A stretch of 64,000 nucleotides of DNA. It comes from Bacteroidales bacterium (GTDB lineage Bacteria; Bacteroidota; Bacteroidia; Bacteroidales; Paludibacteraceae). The notes below the pieces were generated by a model that worked only from the letters and a program-made list of their open reading frames with translations, had not been told where the DNA came from and searched no databases. Below, one piece after another: positions 44,977-53,249 of the stretch (the first letter of the stretch is position 1; every line of letters begins with the position of its first letter). Made by a program: the position numbers and the translations under genes. The stretch covers positions 1 through 64,000 of the forward strand of contig JALFZG010000045.1 of NCBI GenBank assembly GCA_022784645.1. The letters run 5' to 3'.

Positions 44977-45843
44977 TCAGCGATAATACTGCTTACTTTC
45001 TTGCCAAATAGATTCCATCTCATCCAGGGTCATTTCCGAAAGGGAACGACCCTGTTTTTTGGCTTCTTGCTCCAAATAGGTAAAGCGCGAAATAAACTTC
45101 CGATTGGTGCGTTCGAGTGCATTATCCGGATGAATATGATATAGTCGAGCGGCATTTACAAGCGAGAACAGCAAGTCACCAAACTCGCCTTCCATATCGG
45201 CTCGCGCCTGCTTCTTCTCTTCGGGGTCATCGGATTCAAGGGCTTGCGCATTTCGCCGAATCTCAGCCTCAAACTCCGCTAATTCTTCCTTCACCTTATC
45301 CCACACATCGGCAGGTTGACTCCAATCAAAGCCACTGTTTGCCGCCTTCTCCCCTACCCGATATGCTTTTATCAACGAAGGAAGTGATTCCGGTACACCG
45401 GATAGGATGCTGGTATTACCATCCTTCTCCTTCTGCTTCACCTGTTCCCAAAGTTTTTTCACTTCCTCAGGACTCATATTGGCCGCATCAGGGATGGAGA
45501 TATTGCCATACTTGGCTGCCTCAGTAGCGCCATAAACGTGCGGATGGCGAAAAATCAACTTATCGCATAATGCGTTGCAAACGTCCGCAATATCGAAATT
45601 TCCCATTTCGCTGCCCATCTTTGCGTAAAACACAATATGCAGCAATACGTCACCGAGCTCTTTCTTTATCTCGTTCATTTCATGACGCGTAATAGCAGAG
45701 CAGAGTTCGTAGGTTTCCTCTATCGTATTCTCTCTCAGAGAATCAAACGTCTGCTTCCTATCCCAAGGGCATCGCTCTCGGAGATCATCCATCACGGTCA
45801 AAAGGCGGTCAAACGCCTCCAATTGTTGTTGACGAGTAGCCAT
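44977..45843 (-). CDS. mazG: Nucleoside triphosphate pyrophosphohydrolase MazG
   Basis: 288 aa. It hydrolyses NTPs to NMP and pyrophosphate, limiting aberrant nucleotides. Two MazG modules are visible. The first has CPWDRKQTFDSLRENTIEETYEL and KKELGDVLLHIVFYAK, with the EExxE and ExxD metal ligands; the second is centred on KEELAEFEAEI and EGEFGDLLFSLVNAARL. The frame stays open 21 codons upstream, but MATRQQQLEAFDRLL is the family-like start. Last gene of the cupin-sufT-lpxH-mazG unit, 63 nt after lpxH. Confidence 0.95.
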   Translation of the reverse strand: MATRQQQLEAFDRLLTVMDDLRERCPWDRKQTFDSLRENTIEETYELCSAITRHEMNEIKKELGDVLLHIVFYAKMGSEMGNFDIADVCNALCDKLIFRHPHVYGATEAAKYGNISIPDAANMSPEEVKKLWEQVKQKEKDGNTSILSGVPESLPSLIKAYRVGEKAANSGFDWSQPADVWDKVKEELAEFEAEIRRNAQALESDDPEEKKQARADMEGEFGDLLFSLVNAARLYHIHPDNALERTNRKFISRFTYLEQEAKKQGRSLSEMTLDEMESIWQESKQYYR

Positions 45844-45906
45844 GTTATTGTCTTTCTTATTCTTCTTTCCTAATTTTATATTCCTTATTGGAGCTAATGG
45901 GTGCAA

Positions 45907-46719
45907 TCACATAAATGCGACAGATACTCCCTGCCGATTGCAATCATCCATTGCTGCCAATTCTTCTTCCGTAAGATCCTGCTCCAAGCTGAAAACACCA
46001 TTTTCAGAGAGCATACCATACGTGAACTGACGAAAGAAATCACCTAATATATATACGCATGCGCGAGGACCAATCATCATCGAGAGTTCCAAATGACGGT
46101 GTCCAAACACAAACAGCAGGTTATCATCGCCATGTTCCTCCACATATTGCTTGGCAAACTGCACCAATTCTTCCTTCCCTTCGCCTTTATACTCCTCTGG
46201 CGAACGCAATTCTTTTCGCCTCGATGATGCGGCCCAACTATAACCCATCCAATCGCCCAATGCTGGTGGGAGCAATCGGAAAAGGAATTGTGGAATAGCC
46301 GAATGGAAGAAACGCCTGAGCGCCAAGAACTTTCGGTCGTTCGACCCTAACCCATCGCCATGCGCCAAATAGCATTTCCTACCATTGAGCACCATCACTT
46401 CCGGCTGCTTATGAATAATCATCCCTGTCTCCTGAGCGAGCCAACCAAACGTCCATAAATCATGATTGCCAATAAAGAAATGTACGGGGATTCTTTCGGC
46501 AATTTCTTTGAGCGCCTGAAGCACAGGCTGAAACTGCCTAAAATGCCTTCTGTTAGGCCAGTAATACTCCATCCAGAAATCAAATACATCGCCTAACAGA
46601 TATATAGCGGTAGCATCTCGCTCCATCTTCTTGAGGAGAGAGATGAATCGCTGCTGATGCTGCTCAGAATCAGCCATTACGAGCGACCCAAGATGGATAT
46701 CACTAATGAAATATATCAT
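45907..46719 (-). CDS. lpxH: UDP-2,3-diacylglucosamine diphosphatase (LpxH-type metallophosphoesterase)
   Basis: 270 aa. Calcineurin-like phosphoesterase motifs occur in order: SDIHLG (Asp7, His9), LLGDVFDFW (Asp44), FIGNHDLW (84-89), YLAHGDG, and FGHRHLE near the end. This set with DFW and the Arg/Lys-rich insert is typical of LpxH-family enzymes of Bacteroidetes, which cleave UDP-2,3-diacyl-GlcN to lipid X in lipid A synthesis. It acts at the inner-membrane surface. 18 nt separate it from the gene upstream. Assignment to LpxH rather than another phosphoesterase rests on motif pattern and length. Confidence 0.85.
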   Translation of the reverse strand: MIYFISDIHLGSLVMADSEQHQQRFISLLKKMERDATAIYLLGDVFDFWMEYYWPNRRHFRQFQPVLQALKEIAERIPVHFFIGNHDLWTFGWLAQETGMIIHKQPEVMVLNGRKCYLAHGDGLGSNDRKFLALRRFFHSAIPQFLFRLLPPALGDWMGYSWAASSRRKELRSPEEYKGEGKEELVQFAKQYVEEHGDDNLLFVFGHRHLELSMMIGPRACVYILGDFFRQFTYGMLSENGVFSLEQDLTEEELAAMDDCNRQGVSVAFM

Positions 46720-46737
46720 GCCTACAATGCCATCTGC

Positions 46738-47049
46738 TCAGAGCATTCCAAGCTCCAATTTCGCTTCTTCTGACATCATGTCCTTTGACCACTCCGGCTC
46801 AAACACCAAGTTGACTTTCACATCGGAGACGCCCTCAATAGAGCGCATTTTCTGCGTTACGTCTTCAATAATAAAATCGGCAGCCGGACAATTGGGAGCA
46901 GTAAGGGTCATGTCAATCGAAAGCAGACCATCGTCTTGCAGATCTACCTTGTAGATCAGTCCAAGGTCGTAGATATTTACAGGAATCTCAGGATCATACA
47001 CGGTCTTGAGATACTGCACAATCTTCTCTTCTATAGCTAAAAATTCCAT
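46738..47049 (-). CDS. DUF59 / SufT-like iron-sulfur cluster assembly factor
   Basis: 103 aa, a single MIP18/DUF59 domain. DPEIPVNIYDLGLIYKVDL, then MTLTAPNCPAADFI with the conserved Cys, then VKVNLVFEPEWSKDMMSEEAKLELGM, all match the stand-alone proteins often found with the suf operon of Bacteroidetes. It probably helps deliver or mature Fe-S clusters. Its ATG overlaps the stop codon of the cupin gene (TAATG), so the two are translationally coupled. Confidence 0.9.
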   Translation of the reverse strand: MEFLAIEEKIVQYLKTVYDPEIPVNIYDLGLIYKVDLQDDGLLSIDMTLTAPNCPAADFIIEDVTQKMRSIEGVSDVKVNLVFEPEWSKDMMSEEAKLELGML

Positions 47050-47381
47050 TATTGCTGGGGCACTACGGCATAAAATTCCAAATCTTGCTCCTCAGAGCTA
47101 TTAATAAGCGAATGCGTATGTCCCTTTGGGCAATACACACATTGGCCCAGATGTACGGGCGAAGAAACGCCATCTTCAATGATGGTACCATGACCTGCAA
47201 CAATAAACAGCACCTCGCAGTCGGTTACATGTTGATGCATGCCGATAGATGCACCCGGCACAAGAATGCCGTGAAGAATACGGTTCACACCATCGAAATA
47301 CATTTGCGCTGAGAGTTCTTTTTCCCCGCCTTTAAATTTAGGGAACGACTCCATCGGTAAGTTTGGGAAATCAAGTATCAT
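47049..47381 (-). CDS. Small cupin-domain protein
   Basis: 110 aa, one cupin 2 barrel. The first motif GASIGMHQHVTDCEVLFIVAGHGTII contains the His-x-His and Glu metal ligands. The second motif, CVYCPKGHTHSLINSSEEQDLEFYAVV, supplies the further His. Such proteins are metal-binding sensors or small-molecule enzymes; the actual role cannot be deduced. First gene of its operon, with a perfect promoter immediately upstream. Confidence 0.88.
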   Translation of the reverse strand: MILDFPNLPMESFPKFKGGEKELSAQMYFDGVNRILHGILVPGASIGMHQHVTDCEVLFIVAGHGTIIEDGVSSPVHLGQCVYCPKGHTHSLINSSEEQDLEFYAVVPQQ

Positions 47382-47413
47382 ATCTATATGTATGCTGATT
47401 CAGAAAAACGGTG

Positions 47414-47445
47414 CAAAGATACTACTTTTTTTTGAAATCTGCAAA
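47414..47445 (-). promoter_or_regulatory. Promoter of the cupin-sufT-lpxH-mazG operon
   Basis: Minus strand: TTTG (47442-47445), 20 bp, TATCTTTG (47414-47421). Full consensus match, about 35 nt upstream of the cupin ATG. Confidence 0.82.
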
Positions 47446-47455
47446 CGGAATTTTT

Positions 47456-47470
47456 CCCCACTTTTCTCCA
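47456..47470 (-). promoter_or_regulatory. Candidate MraZ-type box pair on the divergent side
   Basis: On the minus strand TGGAG-AAAAG-TGGGG: two pentamers with the 5-nt spacing known for MraZ operators (TGGGN repeats, 10-bp period). It sits 10 bp upstream of the -33 box of the divergent cupin promoter. Confidence 0.5.
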
Positions 47471-47568
47471 CTTTGTTAATAAAGTTTGTATCTTATTGAT
47501 TCACTGCACTTTACAAGAAAATATTTTTTGTTGAAAATTCGTTAATTTCTGTGTTGAAAAATTTTTTG

Positions 47569-47583
47569 TGGGGAAAAGTGGGG
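47569..47583 (+). promoter_or_regulatory. Candidate MraZ operator of the dcw cluster
   Basis: TGGGG-AAAAG-TGGGG: two identical pentamers 10 bp apart, as in the repeats bound by MraZ upstream of mraZ in other bacteria. The second box (47579-47583) occupies the place where the -33 element of the dcw promoter should be, so binding would block transcription. Confidence 0.6.
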
Positions 47584-47602
47584 AAATATCAATTTTTTTT
47601 TG

Positions 47603-47610
47603 TACCTTTG
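47603..47610 (+). promoter_or_regulatory. dcw cluster promoter (-7 box)
   Basis: TACCTTTG followed by cagcc matches TAnnTTTG and the start region of the tRNA-Leu promoter. At the -33 position lies TGGG instead of TTTG. The leader to the mraZ ATG is about 55 nt. Confidence 0.7.
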
Positions 47611-47672
47611 CAGCCGAAAACGAAATTATACAACAATTTCAATTCTTTCATTCGCATATCTAACACGCACAA

Positions 47673-48128
47673 ATGACCACTTTCATCGGAAATATTGAAG
47701 CCAGGTTAGACGATAAAGGACGTATTTTTATCCCTGCCGCCTATCGCAAGATTCTCGCAGAGTATGCCTCGCGTAAGGTAGTGCTGCATCGTGAGCCTGA
47801 AAACGAATGCTTGGTTTTCTATCCGGAGCAAGTATGGAATCAGCGCGTGAGTGAGCTTCAAGAGAAACTTGACGAATGGGATCCAGACGACCAAATGCTC
47901 TTGATGCAATTCATGAGTGAAGCCCAGTTATTGGAGCCTGACAACCAAGGCCGGGTGCTTATTCAGAAACGCGATCTTGAGCAGATTGGTGCAGAAGGAG
48001 ATGTTGTCTTCGTAGGCATGCTCAATCGATTTGCATTATGGTCTCCGCAGCGATTTGAAGAGCGCAAACTTGAGAAGAAAGATTTCGCAGCGGCTCTTCG
48101 AAAAAAAATGCAGCGTTCGAAAGAGTAA
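47673..48128 (+). CDS. mraZ: Transcriptional regulator MraZ
   Basis: 151 aa. The two AbrB-like halves each carry the DxxGR signature: LDDKGRIFIPAAYR (residues 12-25) and EPDNQGRVLIQKRDL (about 88-102). MraZ forms a ring and represses its own dcw operon by binding TGGG repeats, which are present upstream here. First gene of the cluster, 97 nt before rsmH. Confidence 0.97.
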   Translation: MTTFIGNIEARLDDKGRIFIPAAYRKILAEYASRKVVLHREPENECLVFYPEQVWNQRVSELQEKLDEWDPDDQMLLMQFMSEAQLLEPDNQGRVLIQKRDLEQIGAEGDVVFVGMLNRFALWSPQRFEERKLEKKDFAAALRKKMQRSKE

Positions 48129-48225
48129 CGGCAGATTAAGGTCTTCTTACTAACAGCACCATCTGCCTGCTTGTTGCCATTAAACCCTAACCAACCAACC
48201 TGGGGGCACACCCCAACCTCGTATC

Positions 48226-49239
48226 ATGGAAGAGATTGTGTATCACATTCCTGCACTACTTGAGGAAACGATAGCGGGCCTCAGCATCCTACCTCAAGGT
48301 ACTTATGTGGACGTCACCTTTGGCGGTGGCGGCCACAGTCGCGCTATCTGCCAGCGGCTCAGCAATGGCGGCAAACTCTATTCTTTCGATCAAGACATGG
48401 ATGCGTATCAAAACGCCATGAAGCAACAGAATGCTGTTTTTTGGGCACAAGCGGAGTCAGAAGGGAAATGGCAGTTCGTGCACAGTAACTTCCGATACCT
48501 GAAAAACTTCATGGACTACTACGGCCATCCCGCGTATAATCCGGAGACTCCGGATAGCGGAGTGGATGGTATATTAGCTGACTTGGGTGTCAGTTTTCAT
48601 CATTTCGATGAAGCCGAACGCGGTTTTTCGTTTCGATTTACCGGTCCGCTTGATATGCGCATGAATCAATCGGGCGGCAAGACGGCAGCCGATATCATCA
48701 ACACCTACGATGAAGAGGCATTAGCGCGCATCTTATACATATACGGAGAACTCAAAAATTCACGACCAATAGCACGGCAGATTGTACGCCAACGAGCTAC
48801 CGAGCCCATTCTTCGAACCGAACAACTAGTAGGACTTCTTACCGGAGGCAAACTGGTGATTCGTCAATCTGAAATCGAAGTTGACACTTATATAAAGAAG
48901 GATTTAGCTCGAATTTTCCAAGCGCTCCGAATAGCAGTCAACGACGAGATGAAAGCCTTGGAGGAGATGCTTCTCGCTGGCAAAGAGATGCTTCGGCCGG
49001 GCGGACGATTCGCCATTCTCACGTATCACTCGCTCGAAGACCGAATGGTGAAGAACTTCTTCAAAACCGGTAATCTTGAAGGTAAGGTAGAGAAAGACTT
49101 TTACGGTAATTTGATTTGTCCGTTTGGCGGCAAAAACGGCAAGGTTACAGTAGCCTCCGACGAAGAAATAGCTCGCAACCCTCGCAGCCGCAGCGCCAAA
49201 TTGCGCATTGCCACCAAAAACGAATCCATCCAAAAATAA
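48226..49239 (+). CDS. rsmH: 16S rRNA (cytosine(1402)-N4)-methyltransferase RsmH
   Basis: 337 aa. It methylates C1402 in the decoding centre of 16S rRNA. Family hallmarks: YHIPALLEETI near the start, the SAM loop VDVTFGGGGHSRAI (28-41), DGILADLGVSFHHFDEAERGFSFR, PLDMRMNQS, and RFAILTYHSLEDRMVKNFF. The C-terminal NPRSRSAKLRIA is also typical. It follows mraZ as in nearly all dcw clusters. The mraZ-rsmH gap contains a cctgggggcacacccc hairpin. Confidence 0.98.
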   Translation: MEEIVYHIPALLEETIAGLSILPQGTYVDVTFGGGGHSRAICQRLSNGGKLYSFDQDMDAYQNAMKQQNAVFWAQAESEGKWQFVHSNFRYLKNFMDYYGHPAYNPETPDSGVDGILADLGVSFHHFDEAERGFSFRFTGPLDMRMNQSGGKTAADIINTYDEEALARILYIYGELKNSRPIARQIVRQRATEPILRTEQLVGLLTGGKLVIRQSEIEVDTYIKKDLARIFQALRIAVNDEMKALEEMLLAGKEMLRPGGRFAILTYHSLEDRMVKNFFKTGNLEGKVEKDFYGNLICPFGGKNGKVTVASDEEIARNPRSRSAKLRIATKNESIQK

Positions 49240-49312
49240 ATTCAACATATATAGAAGTTTTACTTCGTAAACTAAAAAATTATCACACATACATATTCAA
49301 TTCAACCTCGCT

Positions 49313-49669
49313 ATGAAACCATTTTTTGAAAATCTGAAACAGTCGTTCACGTCAGAGAACTTCAAGAAAACGTTCCAAGAGACGATGAGCGGTGACGTAC
49401 TTCTCAGGGAGCGCGTTCGCGCACAGATGCCATTCGTTATTATGATTTGCGCAATGTTTGTAATCTACATGTTTTGCAACTACCGCGCGCAGACGCAGCA
49501 GCGACAGATTTCGCAACTCAACAAACAGCTCGAAGATGCTCATTTTGAGTACCTTACGCTCCAAGCAGAATTGGTAGAGCAGAGTCGCCAATCGTATATT
49601 CTCCAACGGCTACAAGAAAATGGAAGTAACGTAAAAATCAGTAACCAACCAGCCATCGCGATAGACTAA
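49313..49669 (+). CDS. ftsL: Cell division protein FtsL-like
   Basis: 118 aa, a bitopic inner-membrane protein. A cytoplasmic N-terminus of about 40 residues precedes one transmembrane helix (PFVIMICAMFVIYMF, about 41-56) and a coiled coil (QTQQRQISQLNKQLEDAHFEYLTLQAELVEQ). Sequence identity in this family is low, but size, topology and position between rsmH and ftsI identify it. It would link FtsB-like proteins to FtsI/FtsW at the septum. The stop overlaps the ftsI start by one base (TAATG). Confidence 0.88.
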   Translation: MKPFFENLKQSFTSENFKKTFQETMSGDVLLRERVRAQMPFVIMICAMFVIYMFCNYRAQTQQRQISQLNKQLEDAHFEYLTLQAELVEQSRQSYILQRLQENGSNVKISNQPAIAID

Positions 49670-51774
49670 TGGAAAAGAAACGACATATCATATTTCGGTT
49701 CGTGTTGATTTTTGGAGTCATCATGATGGGTTTCACGGCCGTAATCATACAAATCCTCGTTGTGCAATACAAAGAGGGTGATCAATGGCGTCAGGTTGCA
49801 CAAAAGCAAATTCCATCGAAGCGCCCCATTCCGCCCCTCAGAGGCAATATTTACGACTGCCAAGGTCGCCTGCTCGTAGGCAGTCTGCCTCGCTATACCC
49901 TCATAATGGACACGCGTGTGGATGCGCTGCACCAAAACGGAGACACGGCGTTTTTTAACAATGTAGACAGCATATCGGCAGGCTTATCGCGCATTTTCAA
50001 AGACAAATCAGCACAAGAATATCGCACGCTTCTCGTTCGTGCTTTTCGCAATAGAGACGGACGTTTTAAGTTGCAACCAAACCCAGTGAGTTATACTGAC
50101 AAGCGGGCCGTTGAATCCATGCCTTTCTTCAAGAGAGGACGCTATAAGAGTGGTTTGATAATTGAAGACAGCCATAAGCGTGTGATGCCTTTCGGCAGTT
50201 TGGCAAAACGAACGCTCGGCAGTATTTACGGAGAAACCGGACAGGGCATAGCCGGTCTCGAAAAGCAATTCAACGATGAGCTCCAAGGCGAGCCCGGAAT
50301 AAAACAACGCCAACGAATAGGTGCAGGCAATACCGATGTTGTACTCAAGAATGCGGTAAACGGATGCGATCTTCATACAACTATTGATGCCGATATACAG
50401 GATCAGGTGGAGAGCATATTGCGACAACGCTTGGAGATGATAGAAGGCGAATGGGGATGCTGCATATTGATGGAAGTGAAAACGGGCAAAATCCGTGCTA
50501 TCAGCAACCTCGATCGCACCAAGGATGGCGAATACGTAGAAACCATGAACCATGCAGTCACACGCGTGGAGCCGGGTTCCACCTTTAAAACCATCAGTTT
50601 GATGGCAGCATTGGATGATGGCAAGATAGATTACCACAAAGACTCTATCGAAGTCTATCGAGCCGGCTGGCAGTATTCTGACACGCGTATCTACGATGCG
50701 CACCCGCGCGATACCATATATTGTATTCGCGACGCGATGGCAGCATCATCGAATATCGCATTGGCAAAAATCGTTACACAAGCCTACGAAAAGAAAGGCA
50801 GCAAATTCGCTGACCGACTGGAGCGAATGGGGATTGCCGACAGCCTGCCTTGCGAAATTCCCGGAGCACAAAAGCCGCTAATCAGTCGCCCCAACGACAA
50901 CACCACATTGGCCAAGATGTCATACGGTTATTCGGTAGAATTATCGCCCTTGCAGATGCTTACGATTTATAATGGCATTGCCAACAACGGCAAAATGATT
51001 AGTCCGATCATCGTAGAAAGCATCAGCAAAGAGGGTAAGACAGTAGAGCAATTTGAGAGCAAGGTGCTAAACTCCAGCTTGTGCAAAAGCAGCACCTTAG
51101 CAGCTATTCAAGAGTGCTTACACGCAGTCGTTTGGGACAACAAATTAGGTACCGCATCGCAAGACCCTTGGAAGCAGAAGAAAGCGCAAAGCAATTACGT
51201 AAAGATTGCCGGCAAAACGGGTACGGCTCAGATTTTCGAGAATGGACGCTATTCGAATCGGCACCACCGTATTGCTTTCGTTGGTTATTTTCCGGAAGAT
51301 AATCCGCAATACAGCTGCATCTGCGTAATGCATCATCCGCATAAATATGGTTGTTATGATGCAGGTGGCGACTGCGGCCGTGTGGTTCGCCAAATAGCCG
51401 AGCGCACGATGGCCAGCATGAGCACAACTGACTCAGAAGAAATTGAGCAGCCTTACGACTCCATCACCAAGCCGCAAATCAAAGGCGGGCAGCAAAGCCG
51501 CATCAAAGATGCAGCCAAAGGCACCAAGGTGCAAGTGAGCAAAGTGGATTCGGAATGGGCGAAAGTCGATAACACGATGCAGAGCATAGCCGTAAAAGTA
51601 AATCGCGATCAAGTGCCCAACGTGATAGGCATGGGAGCACGCGATGCAGTCTATGCTATCGAGCAGACGGGCATGAAAGTGCAGCTTACCGGTAAAGGCC
51701 GTGTGGTATCACAAAGTGTAGCAGCTGGCGCCAACGCTCAAAAAGGCAAAATGGTTTATTTGGAATTACGATAA
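49669..51774 (+). CDS. ftsI: Penicillin-binding protein FtsI (septal transpeptidase) with PASTA domain
   Basis: 701 aa. A transmembrane helix (about 10-32) is followed by a dimerisation/pedestal domain with RPIPPLRGNIYD and the transpeptidase domain. The catalytic motifs are STFK (Ser304, Lys307), the SSN triad in AMAASSNIALAKI, and KTGTAQIF. A single PASTA domain (VPNVIGMGARDAVYAIEQTG to the end) follows, as in many Bacteroidetes FtsI proteins. It cross-links septal peptidoglycan together with FtsW, encoded three genes downstream. murE starts 6 nt after it. Confidence 0.97.
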   Translation: MEKKRHIIFRFVLIFGVIMMGFTAVIIQILVVQYKEGDQWRQVAQKQIPSKRPIPPLRGNIYDCQGRLLVGSLPRYTLIMDTRVDALHQNGDTAFFNNVDSISAGLSRIFKDKSAQEYRTLLVRAFRNRDGRFKLQPNPVSYTDKRAVESMPFFKRGRYKSGLIIEDSHKRVMPFGSLAKRTLGSIYGETGQGIAGLEKQFNDELQGEPGIKQRQRIGAGNTDVVLKNAVNGCDLHTTIDADIQDQVESILRQRLEMIEGEWGCCILMEVKTGKIRAISNLDRTKDGEYVETMNHAVTRVEPGSTFKTISLMAALDDGKIDYHKDSIEVYRAGWQYSDTRIYDAHPRDTIYCIRDAMAASSNIALAKIVTQAYEKKGSKFADRLERMGIADSLPCEIPGAQKPLISRPNDNTTLAKMSYGYSVELSPLQMLTIYNGIANNGKMISPIIVESISKEGKTVEQFESKVLNSSLCKSSTLAAIQECLHAVVWDNKLGTASQDPWKQKKAQSNYVKIAGKTGTAQIFENGRYSNRHHRIAFVGYFPEDNPQYSCICVMHHPHKYGCYDAGGDCGRVVRQIAERTMASMSTTDSEEIEQPYDSITKPQIKGGQQSRIKDAAKGTKVQVSKVDSEWAKVDNTMQSIAVKVNRDQVPNVIGMGARDAVYAIEQTGMKVQLTGKGRVVSQSVAAGANAQKGKMVYLELR

Positions 51775-51780
51775 CATATT

Positions 51781-53229
51781 ATGATACTCAACGAATTACT
51801 CAGCGCTACGAAGGTGCTGAACACCGTAGGCAATACGGATATTGACATTGCTGCCATTGCATTTGACTCTCGCAAGGTAACGCAGAATACGCTGTTTGTT
51901 GCGCAAGCAGGGACAGCAGTAGATGGTCATGATTATATCGGCAAAGCGCTTGATTCAGGCGCTACAGCCATCGTTTGCGAACGTATTCCGGAGGAGGTCG
52001 CAGAGCGAGATGCTTGCTTCATCGTAGTAGAAAACTCATCCAAAGCCTTGGGCGAATTAGCCTGCCAATGGTATGGCCAACCGAGTAAGCACCTGACACT
52101 GGTGGGCGTGACGGGAACCAACGGAAAAACCACGATTGCCACGTTGCTTTATAAGTTGGTACGCGGGTTGGGACATAAAGCCGGCTTGCTCTCTACCGTG
52201 GTGAACTACATTGAAGACGAGTCGGTGGCTTCTACACACACAACCCCTGATGCCCTTGAACTCAACAGCCTGCTCAAGCGGATGGTTGATGCCGGATGCA
52301 CCTATGCTTTTATGGAAGTGAGCAGCCATTCCATTGCGCAAGAGCGTATTGCCGGATTGGATTTTGATGGCGCTATTTTCACCAATCTCACGCGCGACCA
52401 TATCGATTTTCATAAGACGTTTGACAATTACCGCGATACGAAAAAGCGACTATTTGACGAGCTCAAGAAAAACGCATTTGCCATCACCAATAAAGACGAC
52501 AAAAACGGCTTGATCATGACGCAGAATTGCCAAGCTTCTGTTTACACCTACTCCACTCGAGCATTGGCCGATTATCGTGCGCAAATCTTAGAAGAAGGGT
52601 TTGACGGCATGCTGCTGCAAGTCAATAATCAGGAAGTGTTTGTGCCGCTGGTAGGACGATTCAACGTATCGAACATCTTAGCCATCTACGGAGCAGCCGT
52701 AAGCCTTGGATTCGAGCCGACTGAAGTATTGCGTGTACTCTCTACCTTAAAGCCGGTAAACGGCCGATTTGAGTCAATCGCCTCGCCCAAAGGATGGACG
52801 GCCATTATCGACTATGCCCACACGCCCGATGCGGTAGAAAACGTGATCAATACCATCAACGAGATTCGCAAACCGGGCAGCCGCTTGATTACGATAGTCG
52901 GCTGCGGAGGCAATCGAGATAAAGGCAAACGACCGATGATGGCATCGCTTGCCAAACATGGCTCCGACCGCCTCATCCTCACCTCGGATAACCCCCGCGA
53001 TGAAGAGCCGGCGGATATCCTCAAAGACATGATAGCCGGACTGACCGAAGCAGAACAACGCGATACGCTCATCATTGAAGACCGCGAAATGGCAATCCGT
53101 ACGGCTTGCATGATGGCCGAAGCAGGCGACGTCATTCTCGTTGCCGGCAAAGGACATGAAGACTATCAAATCATCAAAGGCGTAAAGCATCACTTCGATG
53201 ATCACGAAGTTGTCAGAAAGTATATATAG
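51781..53229 (+). CDS. murE: UDP-MurNAc-L-Ala-D-Glu:meso-diaminopimelate ligase MurE
   Basis: 482 aa, cytoplasmic. The ATP loop is GVTGTNGKTT (109-118). The substrate-specificity motif is DNPR (403-406), which selects meso-diaminopimelate rather than lysine. HTTPDALELNSLL, EVSSHSIAQERIAGLDFDGAIFTNLTRDHIDFHKT and IIDYAHTPDAVENV are further mur-ligase signatures. The DNPR motif tells us the cell wall contains meso-diaminopimelate, fitting the OmpA-type proteins here. Confidence 0.98.
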   Translation: MILNELLSATKVLNTVGNTDIDIAAIAFDSRKVTQNTLFVAQAGTAVDGHDYIGKALDSGATAIVCERIPEEVAERDACFIVVENSSKALGELACQWYGQPSKHLTLVGVTGTNGKTTIATLLYKLVRGLGHKAGLLSTVVNYIEDESVASTHTTPDALELNSLLKRMVDAGCTYAFMEVSSHSIAQERIAGLDFDGAIFTNLTRDHIDFHKTFDNYRDTKKRLFDELKKNAFAITNKDDKNGLIMTQNCQASVYTYSTRALADYRAQILEEGFDGMLLQVNNQEVFVPLVGRFNVSNILAIYGAAVSLGFEPTEVLRVLSTLKPVNGRFESIASPKGWTAIIDYAHTPDAVENVINTINEIRKPGSRLITIVGCGGNRDKGKRPMMASLAKHGSDRLILTSDNPRDEEPADILKDMIAGLTEAEQRDTLIIEDREMAIRTACMMAEAGDVILVAGKGHEDYQIIKGVKHHFDDHEVVRKYI

Positions 53230-53249
53230 AAACTGCAATTCACGAAATT

